A DNA stretch of 64,000 nucleotides from Sphingomonas trueperi (GTDB lineage Bacteria; Pseudomonadota; Alphaproteobacteria; Sphingomonadales; Sphingomonadaceae). How positions within the stretch are numbered: the first letter of the stretch is position 1; the number at the start of each line of letters is the position of its first letter. Of the stretch, positions 56,636 through 64,000 are shown piece after piece. A program made the position numbers and the translations under genes. Where the stretch lies: assembly GCF_011927635.1 (NCBI RefSeq), contig NZ_JAATJB010000004.1:62001-126000 (forward strand), in the 5' to 3' direction. A model generated the notes under the pieces. It did not search any database, was not told the DNA's origin, and saw only the letters and a list, made by a program, of their open reading frames with translations.

Positions 56636-57364
56636 GTGTGCCTGCTGCTCCGCCGGCTGATCGCCGACCGCTCGGGCGCCGCGCTGCTCGAATTCGCGCT
56701 CGGGCTGCCGATCGTGCTGACCGCCGGGCTCTGGGCAATCGAGCTGACCAACTATGCGATCACCAACCAGCGCCTCAGCCAGATCGCGCTGGCGCTGGCC
56801 GACAATGCCAGCCGCGTCGGCGAGTTCAAGGGGACCGGCTTCACCCAATTGCGCGAGGTCGACCTCAACGACGTGCTGCTCGCCGCCAAGCAGCAGGGTA
56901 CCCCGCTCAATCTCACCGCCAATGGCCGTATCACGCTGTCCAGCCTGGAGAACAGCGGCGGTACCCAGCGCATCCACTGGCAGCGCTGCATCGGCGCGAA
57001 GAGCGGCCCCGCCTACGACTCGCACTATGGCAAGACGGTGAAGGCCGACGGCGTCACCTATGACCCGGACGCGGGCGTCAACACCGCCAGCTCGGGCGAC
57101 AACAGCAGCCAGCACCCGGGCACGCTCGCCTCCAACGGCATGGGCGAGAACGGCGCGCAGGTGAGCGCGCCGACGGACTCCGGGGTGATGTTCGTCGAGA
57201 TCAACTATCTCTACACGCCGCTGGTCGGCAAAGGCTGGTTCACGAGCACCAAGACGATGCGCTACGTCGCCTCGTTCGTCGTCCGCGACAATCGCGACTA
57301 TGGCCAGGTCTACAACCCCGCGCCGACCGCGAACCGCTCGACCTGCGATCGCTACGGCGCCTGA
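56636..57364 (+). CDS. Third TadE-type pseudopilin-like protein
   Basis: About 242 residues. ADRSGAALLEFALGLPIVLTAG near the N-terminus is the TadE-type anchor (only its first 20 residues form the motif), followed by a soluble domain of no known family with SALYTPL- and GWFTSTKTMRYVASFVVRDN-like strands. The start is a GTG; 56624 and 56636 are both in frame. It follows the second gene by two bases, and a terminator lies just after the stop, so this ends the three-gene operon. Confidence 0.75.
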   Translation: MCLLLRRLIADRSGAALLEFALGLPIVLTAGLWAIELTNYAITNQRLSQIALALADNASRVGEFKGTGFTQLREVDLNDVLLAAKQQGTPLNLTANGRITLSSLENSGGTQRIHWQRCIGAKSGPAYDSHYGKTVKADGVTYDPDAGVNTASSGDNSSQHPGTLASNGMGENGAQVSAPTDSGVMFVEINYLYTPLVGKGWFTSTKTMRYVASFVVRDNRDYGQVYNPAPTANRSTCDRYGA

Positions 57365-57370
57365 CGAAAA

Positions 57371-57407
57371 AGGCCCGCCCGACGGACTGTCGGACGGGCC
57401 TGTTTTC
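57371..57407. terminator. Bidirectional hairpin terminator
   Basis: A 13-bp stem with one mismatch (AGGCCCGCCCGAC / GTCGGACGGGCCT) and a five-base loop, followed by GTTTTC on the plus strand and, read the other way, by TTTTTCG on the minus strand. It should end both the pseudopilin operon and pdhB. Confidence 0.85.
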
Positions 57408-57424
57408 TGCTCGAGCGCAGAAGA

Positions 57425-58813
57425 TCAGCGATAGGTGACCTTCTTGACGACCGCGACGGCCTTGTCGGCAGTCACCATCGCGAGCTTCTCGAGGTTCGCC
57501 GCGTAGGGCAGCGGCACGTCCTCGTTGGTCACGCGCAGCACCGGCGCGTCGAGATCGTCGAAGCCCTCTTCCATCACGAACGCGGCAATTTCCGACGCGA
57601 TCGAGCAGACCGGCCAGCCTTCCTCGACCACCACGATGCGGTTGGTCTTCTTCAGGCTTTCCAGCACGGTCTGCTTGTCGAGCGGACGCAGCGTGCGCAG
57701 GTCGATCACCTCGGCGTCGACGCCCTCGGCCGCCAGCTTCTCGGCAGCTTCCAGCGCCACGCCCACGCCGATCGAGTAGCTGACCAGCGTGACGTCCTTG
57801 CCCTCGCGCACGATCCGCGCCTTGCCGATCGGCAGGACGTAATCGTCGAGCTTCGGCACGTCGAAGCTGCGGCCGTACATCAGCTCGTTCTCGAGGAACA
57901 CGACCGGATCCTGGCTGCGGATCGCCGCCTTGAGCAGGCCCTTGGCATCGGCCGAGTCATAGGGCGCGATCACGATCAGGCCGGGAACGCTGGCATACCA
58001 GGGCGCATAGTTCTGGCTGTGCTGCGCGCCGACGCGGCTCGCCGAGCCGTTCGGACCGCGGAACACGATCGGGCAGCGCATCTGGCCGCCGGACATGTAG
58101 TTGGTCTTCGCCGCCGAGTTGATGATGTGGTCGATCGCCTGCATGGCGAAGTTGAACGTCATGAACTCGATGATCGGCTTCAGGCCGCCCATCGCCGCAC
58201 CGGTGCCGACGCCGGCGAAGCCGTACTCGGTGATCGGCGTGTCGATGACGCGCTTGGGGCCGAATTCGTCGAGCAGGCCCTGGGTCACCTTGTAGGCGCC
58301 CTGATACTCGGCGACTTCCTCGCCCATCACGAAGATGCGCGGATCGGCGCGCATTTCCTCCGCCATCGCGTCGCGCAGTGCTTCGCGGACGGTGGTCTTC
58401 ACCATCTCGGTGCCGGCGGGCACGGCGGGATCGGCCGGACGGGTCTTCTCGACGGCAGCGGTCAGCTGCGCGGTGCCGGTTTCGGGTGCCTTGTCGGCAG
58501 CCGGTTCCGGGGTCGGCTCGGTCTGCTGGCTGGCCGGGGTCGGGGCTGCGGCCGCCGAAGAGGCATCCTCGCCCTCGCCCGCGATCATCGCGATCACGGT
58601 GCCGACCTTCACGTTATCCGTGCCCTCGGCGACCAGGATCTTGGCGATCATGCCTTCGTCGACGGCTTCGAATTCCATCGTCGCCTTGTCGGTCTCGATC
58701 TCGGCGAGGATGTCGCCGGACTTCACGACATCGCCTTCCTTGACGAGCCACTTGGCGAGCGTGCCCTCTTCCATGGTCGGCGAGAGTGCCGGCATCTTGA
58801 GTTCGATCGCCAT
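57425..58813 (-). CDS. pdhB: Pyruvate dehydrogenase E1 beta subunit with N-terminal lipoyl domain
   Basis: 462 residues. Residues 1-77 form a lipoyl domain with the modified Lys K43 (TDKATMEF); an Ala/Pro/Thr linker leads to the E1 beta fold ([49 protein letters not shown]). A lipoyl domain on E1 beta is typical of alphaproteobacteria. Its ATG lies one base after the pdhA stop. The E2 and E3 genes are not in the window. Confidence 0.95.
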   Translation of the reverse strand: MAIELKMPALSPTMEEGTLAKWLVKEGDVVKSGDILAEIETDKATMEFEAVDEGMIAKILVAEGTDNVKVGTVIAMIAGEGEDASSAAAAPTPASQQTEPTPEPAADKAPETGTAQLTAAVEKTRPADPAVPAGTEMVKTTVREALRDAMAEEMRADPRIFVMGEEVAEYQGAYKVTQGLLDEFGPKRVIDTPITEYGFAGVGTGAAMGGLKPIIEFMTFNFAMQAIDHIINSAAKTNYMSGGQMRCPIVFRGPNGSASRVGAQHSQNYAPWYASVPGLIVIAPYDSADAKGLLKAAIRSQDPVVFLENELMYGRSFDVPKLDDYVLPIGKARIVREGKDVTLVSYSIGVGVALEAAEKLAAEGVDAEVIDLRTLRPLDKQTVLESLKKTNRIVVVEEGWPVCSIASEIAAFVMEEGFDDLDAPVLRVTNEDVPLPYAANLEKLAMVTADKAVAVVKKVTYR

Positions 58814-58814
58814 C

Positions 58815-59864
58815 TCAGTAGGTCTCCACCAGCACGTCGGTATAGAGTTCGGCCGGATCGGGCTCCGGCGTCTGTTCGGCGAAGTCCGCCGATTCGTTCA
58901 CGATCTTGCGGATCTCGGCCTCGAGCGGCTTCAGCTGCTCTTCGGTGACGCCCATCGTCTCGAGCTCGCGCTTCACCGCCTCGATCGGGTCCGACTTGTC
59001 ACGGACCGACTGGACTTCCTCGCGGCTGCGATACTTGGCCGGATCGGACATCGAGTGGCCGCGATAGCGATAGGTCTTCATCTCGAGGATGATCGGGCCC
59101 TTGCCGGCGCGCACCCAGGCGAGCGCTTCCTCGGCCGCACCGCGGCAGGCGAGCACGTCCATGCCGTCCACCTGGATGCCGGGGATGCGGAAGCTCTCGC
59201 CGCGCTTGTACAGCTGGTCTTCGGCCGAGGAGCGGTTGACGCTGGTGCCCATGGCGTACTGGTTGTTCTCGATCACGTAGATGATCGGGAGCTTCCACAG
59301 CTCAGCCATGTTGAACGATTCGTACACCTGGCCCTGGTTCGCGGCGCCGTCGCCGAAATAGGCCATGGCGACGCCGCCATCCTCGTTATACTTGTGCGCG
59401 AAGGCGAGGCCCGTGCCGAGCGAGACCTGCGCGCCGACGATGCCGTGGCCGCCGTAGAACTTCTTCTCGGTCGAGAACATGTGCATCGAGCCGCCCTTGC
59501 CGCGCGAGATACCCGCGCCGCGGCCGGTCAGCTCGGCCATGATCACCTTGGGGTCGATGCCGTAGGCGAGCATGTGGCCATGGTCGCGATAGCCGGTGAT
59601 CACCGAATCCTTCTCGCCGTCCAGCGCCGACTGCAGGCCCACCGCAACGGCCTCCTGGCCGATGTAGAGGTGGCAGAAGCCGCCGATGAAGCCGAGGCCA
59701 TAGAGCTGGCCCGCCTTCTCTTCGAAGCGGCGGATCAGCAGCATCTGGCGATAGAATTCGAGCAGCTGTTCCTTCGAGGCCTTGAACCGTTCCGGTTCGC
59801 TGGGCCGCTCGCGATTCGGTACGGCGGGTGGGGTCGGTGCGTTGCGTGCCGGTGCTTTGGCCAC
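58815..59864 (-). CDS. pdhA: Pyruvate dehydrogenase E1 alpha subunit
   Basis: Thiamine-diphosphate half of the E1 component that decarboxylates pyruvate. 349 residues from a GTG start. [15 protein letters not shown] binds the cofactor, and [20 protein letters not shown] plus ENNQYAMGT form the thiamine-diphosphate fold; the phosphorylation-loop region is [14 protein letters not shown] start further upstream exists but would add a non-conserved stretch; the GTG fits relatives that begin MAKAP. The gap to ftsB is 146 bases and holds its promoter. Confidence 0.94.
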   Translation of the reverse strand: MAKAPARNAPTPPAVPNRERPSEPERFKASKEQLLEFYRQMLLIRRFEEKAGQLYGLGFIGGFCHLYIGQEAVAVGLQSALDGEKDSVITGYRDHGHMLAYGIDPKVIMAELTGRGAGISRGKGGSMHMFSTEKKFYGGHGIVGAQVSLGTGLAFAHKYNEDGGVAMAYFGDGAANQGQVYESFNMAELWKLPIIYVIENNQYAMGTSVNRSSAEDQLYKRGESFRIPGIQVDGMDVLACRGAAEEALAWVRAGKGPIILEMKTYRYRGHSMSDPAKYRSREEVQSVRDKSDPIEAVKRELETMGVTEEQLKPLEAEIRKIVNESADFAEQTPEPDPAELYTDVLVETY

Positions 59865-60010
59865 GATCAGATATTCCTCATCCGGGGAGGGGAAAGGCGG
59901 GTGCCTATACGCGCGTTCGTGCAAAGCTTGCAACCAACGCGCGGGTTCGGCCCACGTTCATCCGCACTAAGACGCGAAGCCGTGCCTGGCAACAGGTGCC
60001 GCTACGGCGA

Positions 60011-60331
60011 TCACTTCTTGTCGAGCGGGATGATCACTTCGTCGGGGCGGACGACGTTGAGCTGCTTGCGGGCAAGCTCGTCGACCATGTCGGGATCGGC
60101 GCCGTGCTTCGGATCGAGCAGGTCGACTCGATTCTTGAGCTCGGCACGTTTCTTGTCGAGCACCGCATATTCGCGCTGCTTGGCGGCAAGCTCGTGCTGC
60201 ACTTCCTTGGCGGCGACGATCCCGTTAGGCCCCAGAACCGCGTTATAGGCGAAGAAGCCGATGGCGATCAGCGCCGCGGCGGGGAGCCCCGCGCGGCGCA
60301 GCAGCGTGGACATGGGCGAAGCGCGCTTCAT
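60011..60331 (-). CDS. ftsB: Septum formation initiator (FtsB/DivIC-like)
   Basis: 106 residues. One membrane helix near residues 14-30, then a coiled coil (KEVQHELAAKQREYAVLDKKRAELKNRV, about 45-72) and a short ending that includes RKQLNVVRPDEVIIPL. The FtsB partner of FtsL and FtsQ in the divisome; it lies between eno and pdhA, the order seen in other alphaproteobacteria. The start at 60331 is preferred to one twelve codons upstream. Confidence 0.88.
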   Translation of the reverse strand: MKRASPMSTLLRRAGLPAAALIAIGFFAYNAVLGPNGIVAAKEVQHELAAKQREYAVLDKKRAELKNRVDLLDPKHGADPDMVDELARKQLNVVRPDEVIIPLDKK

Positions 60332-60388
60332 ACCCGTGTTTTTCGCTGATCGATCGGCCCTTAGCAAGATTGCGGTTCCTACCTAGGT

Positions 60389-61777
<1,389 letters not shown>

Positions 61778-61783
61778 TTAATC

Positions 61784-62398
61784 ATGGCAGACGAAACGGC
61801 CAACATTGCGGGCGATCCGCTCGCAGGCAACATGGGTGAGACCGGCGCGGCAAGCGGCGGCACCGAGGGCGGCAGCGGCGCCGAAGGCAGCAGCTTCACG
61901 CGCAACGCCACCGACACGATTCGCGAGGAAGCCGCCAAATATGCCGATCAGGCCAAGGAGCACATCCTGGGCTTCGCCGGCACCGGCAAGGACCGCGCGA
62001 CCAGCGCGCTCGACGAAGTCGCCGAAATGATGCGGACGGCTGCGGGCGATGTCGACGCCAAGCTCGGCTCGCAGTACGGCCAGTACGCCCGCACTGCGGC
62101 GGACGGCATCGCGGGCTTCGCGGACTCGCTGCGCGGCAAGGACGTCAACGAGCTGCTCGACGAGGCGACCGAGTTCGTCAAGAAGAGCCCGGCGATCGCG
62201 GTGGGCACCGCAGCGGCGCTCGGCTTCGTGCTGGCGCGCGTGATCAAGTCGGGCATCGAGGCCTCGGGCACGACCCCGACGGACACCGATACCACGGCCG
62301 CCCCGACGGGCAACACGCCGTCGACCGAGGATCTCAAGGTCGAGCCTGCCGGCTTTGGCAGCGGTCCGTCGGCATCGCCCGGCACCACCCAGAGCTAA
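61784..62398 (+). CDS. DUF883-like envelope protein, probable stress protein
   Basis: 204 residues. A Gly/Ala-rich N-terminus, amphipathic helices (AAKYADQAKEHILGFAGTGKDRA, the first 20 residues are typical) and a single hydrophobic segment near 127-150 with the pattern SPAIAVGTAAALGFVLAR, followed by a Thr/Pro-rich tail. Relatives in the DUF883 group are ribosome- or membrane-associated stress proteins. It begins the cluster behind the EcfG-type promoter. No signal peptide. Confidence 0.8.
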   Translation: MADETANIAGDPLAGNMGETGAASGGTEGGSGAEGSSFTRNATDTIREEAAKYADQAKEHILGFAGTGKDRATSALDEVAEMMRTAAGDVDAKLGSQYGQYARTAADGIAGFADSLRGKDVNELLDEATEFVKKSPAIAVGTAAALGFVLARVIKSGIEASGTTPTDTDTTAAPTGNTPSTEDLKVEPAGFGSGPSASPGTTQS

Positions 62399-62416
62399 GG
62401 ACGGGCAGCACAGGGC

Positions 62417-62758
62417 ATGGACGCCCCCCGAATGGAAGACGCCGGCATCGGTGAGCTGATCGGCCAGCTCACCGAAGACGCCAAGGATTATGCCCGCGCC
62501 GAGGTCGACTATGTCAAGGCGGTCGCCCAAGCCAAGGTGGCCGAGGTCAAGGGCGCGGCAATCGCCGCCGTCCTCGCCCTCGCGCTCGCCCTGGCGGCGG
62601 CGATCGGGCTGATCGTCGGCGCGATCCTGACGCTGGCGACCTTGGTCGGACCCGGCTGGGCGACGTTGATCGTCGTCGGCATCAGCCTCGTGATTGCGGC
62701 CCTGCTCGGCTGGGCGGCGGCGCGCGGCATCCGCAAGGCGTTGGGAGCGCAGGCATGA
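62417..62758 (+). CDS. Phage-holin-superfamily (Phage_holin_3_6) membrane protein
   Basis: 113 residues: an N-terminal amphipathic helix with GELIGQLTEDAKDYARAEVD, then two membrane helices (AAIAAVLALALALAAAIGLI and a second one of similar length). The family name is historical; chromosomal members sit in stress clusters like this one and are not known lysis proteins. Its stop overlaps the next ATG by four bases. Confidence 0.85.
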   Translation: MDAPRMEDAGIGELIGQLTEDAKDYARAEVDYVKAVAQAKVAEVKGAAIAAVLALALALAAAIGLIVGAILTLATLVGPGWATLIVVGISLVIAALLGWAAARGIRKALGAQA

Positions 62759-63087
62759 CTTTACCCCGCGATCCCGATGCCGCCCGGGCGCGTGCCCGCG
62801 CGGCGCGCGACAAGCTGATGACGACGGTCGGCACGATCCAGGAACGGCTCAAGCCGCGCAACATCGCGCAGGAAGCGATGGAGAACGCCAGGCAGAGCGT
62901 GACGACCATCGCGCGCGAAGGCACCGAGGCGGTCCGCGAACGGCCGTGGCTCGCCGCGGCGGTGACGAGCGGCATCGGCCTGGTGCTGGCGCGCGGCTGG
63001 ATCGTCGACATTTTCCGCAAGGGCAAACACGAAACCGACGGGCCCACAAAGGGTTCGGAACCCAAAGACAGCAATACAGAAGGATGA
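62755..63087 (+). CDS. DUF3618-like protein
   Basis: 110 residues. A basic, helical N-terminus (DAARARARAARDKLMTTVG) as in DUF3618, a central helix pair and a C-terminal hydrophobic segment with RPWLAAAVTSGIGLVLAR. It pairs with the holin-family gene as in many alphaproteobacteria. Role unknown. It is read directly after that gene with an ATGA overlap. Confidence 0.82.
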   Translation: MTLPRDPDAARARARAARDKLMTTVGTIQERLKPRNIAQEAMENARQSVTTIAREGTEAVRERPWLAAAVTSGIGLVLARGWIVDIFRKGKHETDGPTKGSEPKDSNTEG

Positions 63088-63091
63088 CGCC

Positions 63092-63397
63092 ATGAGCACC
63101 GAAATCGAAACCGGATCACGCCTCACCGAAAACCCCGCGCTGCTGCTCGCCGGCGGCGTCGCGGTGGGCGTGGTGATCGGCATGCTGCTGCCGCGCTTCG
63201 AGCGCGAGAGGGCGGCCCTCGAGCCGCTGGGCCGCAAGCTTGCCGACGGCGCCGCCGCCGCGGTCCAGGCCGCCAAGGACAGCGGCCGCGAGCAGATCGA
63301 GTCGCTGATCCCGAACAGCGACGCCACCAAGGAACGCGTCTCGGCGCTGTTCGGCACGGTCATCGACGCCGCCAAGGACGCGACCGCCAAGCGCTAA
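63092..63397 (+). CDS. Small membrane protein of the stress-type cluster
   Basis: 101 residues. A hydrophobic segment near residues 11-31 (NPALLLAGGVAVGVVIGMLL) is followed by helices with Ala and Lys, ending AKDATAKR. The hydrophobic motif resembles those of the first and third genes. The start is four bases after the previous stop. No family assigned. Confidence 0.75.
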   Translation: MSTEIETGSRLTENPALLLAGGVAVGVVIGMLLPRFERERAALEPLGRKLADGAAAAVQAAKDSGREQIESLIPNSDATKERVSALFGTVIDAAKDATAKR

Positions 63398-63475
63398 GCC
63401 GCCTATAAGGGGGTTGAGTGCAATGCTGCAGTGCCGGTAAGGGCTGCAGCATTCCCCCACCCCCCAGGAGGCGCA

Positions 63476-63703
63476 ATGAGCAAGCTTCACCTGGTCTTCG
63501 GCGGCCGCGTTGCCGACCCGACGACCCTCGATTTCATCGATCCCTCGAAGCTCGACGTGGTCGGTATCTTCCCCGATTATGCGAGCGCCGAAAAGGCGTG
63601 GCGCGCCGCGGCGCAGCGCACTGTCGATGATGCCGAGATGCGCTATGTGGTGGTGCACCTCCACCGCCTGCTCGATCCGGATGTCGAGGCCGGCAAGGCC
63701 TGA
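63476..63703 (+). CDS. DUF4170-like protein
   Basis: 75 residues. MSKLHLVFGGRVADPTTLDF, then the helix YASAEKAWRAAAQRTVDDAE and a strand MRYVVVHLHRLLDP; the pattern fits DUF4170, a small family of alphaproteobacteria without known function. CAGGAGG five bases before the ATG is a strong ribosome-binding site. It stands 78 bases from the cluster and may be separate. Confidence 0.78.
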   Translation: MSKLHLVFGGRVADPTTLDFIDPSKLDVVGIFPDYASAEKAWRAAAQRTVDDAEMRYVVVHLHRLLDPDVEAGKA

Positions 63704-63759
63704 ACAGGGCCGCGACGCGCACTCTCGCAGGAGTTCGCGCTCGCCAACAGCACAATCCT

Positions 63760-63855
63760 CGTCATCCCCGCGAAGGCGGGGATCCATTGGCGCCGGTGTT
63801 TCGGCTCCTGCTGCAACGCACAGGCGAATGGATCCCCGCCTTCGCGGGGATGACG
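63760..63855. repeat. REPIN-like palindromic element, copy 3
   Basis: A 96-bp element with inverted arms (CGTCATCCCCGCGAAGGCGG and CCGCCTTCGCGGGGATGACG), the same size and layout as the copies at 4005 and 41357 but with different internal sequence. It lies between the DUF4170 gene and a convergent partial gene. Confidence 0.85.
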
Positions 63856-63885
63856 GTGGTTTTTGCTGATATTTAAGTCTACCCT

Positions 63886-64000
63886 TTACCGCAGCGGTGC
63901 CAGGTCCGGCTCCACGAAGCCGCGCCGCGCCGGCACCGAGAACAGCCGCTCCCGGCTGTAGAACCGCAGCGGCCAGTCGCGTCTCCCCATTGGTGATGCC
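63886..64000 (-). CDS. Partial gene, C-terminal fragment, unidentified
   Basis: A minus-strand frame open from the window edge ends with TAA at 63886-63888. The last residues read RRDWPLRFYSRERLFSVPAR followed by RGFVEPDLAPLR. Codon choice is like the genome, so it is probably the end of a real gene; its family cannot be told from this short piece. A 34-codon gene starting at the ATG near 63987-63989 cannot be excluded. Confidence 0.4.
   Translation of the reverse strand, partial: ASPMGRRDWPLRFYSRERLFSVPARRGFVEPDLAPLR

Noticed and set aside
62417..62758. Holin-family protein as a sign of prophage
   Set aside because: No other phage gene is near, and the neighbouring DUF3618 and DUF883-like genes are the usual chromosomal stress-type context.

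Overview
The window reads as chromosomal DNA of a high-GC alphaproteobacterium, most likely a sphingomonad (Sphingomonas or a close relative). The basis is indirect: DUF2066-hdaA-ppk-ppx running divergently from purMN, an E1-beta pyruvate dehydrogenase subunit with its own lipoyl domain, the trpF-trpB-trpA-accD-folC order, small proteins of families I associate with sphingomonads, and a candidate EcfG general-stress promoter. No rRNA, tRNA, CRISPR array, transposase or prophage was seen. Genes are tightly packed, many overlap by 1-4 bases, and most reading frames opposite real genes are GC-driven shadows.

Layout. 1-4 kb: class II DAHP synthase, a membrane-anchored PilZ protein, a gap holding an unexplained terminator, a DUF488 protein and trmFO. 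4-9.7 kb (minus strand): DUF2066, hdaA, ppk and ppx as one overlapping operon, divergent from purM-purN (9.7-11.4 kb). 11.4-16.3 kb: a small acidic protein, an EEP-fold hydrolase overlapping a large patatin-like lipase, a LapA-domain protein, pyrF and a GNAT acetyltransferase. 16.3-21.3 kb: trpF-trpB-trpA-accD and, after a nested inverted repeat, folC. 21.3-31 kb: a small unknown protein, an AmpG-like transporter, a lone Rieske oxygenase, a receiver-only response regulator, a pseudouridine synthase with a long basic tail, rsmD, an MHS transporter and a PiT phosphate transporter. 31-36 kb: an outer-membrane barrel overlapping a GGDEF-EAL protein, a UvrD/PcrA helicase and a short WYL-like protein. 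36-41.3 kb: small envelope proteins, two unrelated MFS exporters and cysK. 41.4-45.5 kb: an RCK-domain cation/proton antiporter coupled to an OmpA-type lipoprotein, and a SleB-type cell-wall hydrolase. 45.4-53.3 kb: acyl-CoA dehydrogenase with a MerR regulator, small exported proteins, hisI, an LprI-type protein, a Rho_N protein, purF, an SDR and an EF-hand protein. 53.3-57.4 kb: a phytoene-synthase-like protein and a three-gene TadG/TadE pseudopilin operon. 57.4-61.7 kb: pdhB-pdhA, ftsB and eno. 61.7-64 kb: a compact cluster of small envelope stress-type proteins behind the candidate EcfG promoter, a DUF4170 protein and the end of an unidentified gene.

Most of the window is housekeeping: purine, tryptophan, histidine, pyrimidine, folate and fatty-acid synthesis, glycolysis entry to the TCA cycle, and RNA modification. 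The less ordinary parts are the pseudopilin operon with an expanded vWA domain and an EF-hand-like TadE, the stress-type small-protein cluster, three 96-bp REPIN-like palindromes that all lie between convergent genes, the unexplained terminator near 2.15 kb, and several translationally coupled gene pairs whose shared function is unknown. I found nothing I can call with confidence a new defence or biosynthetic system.
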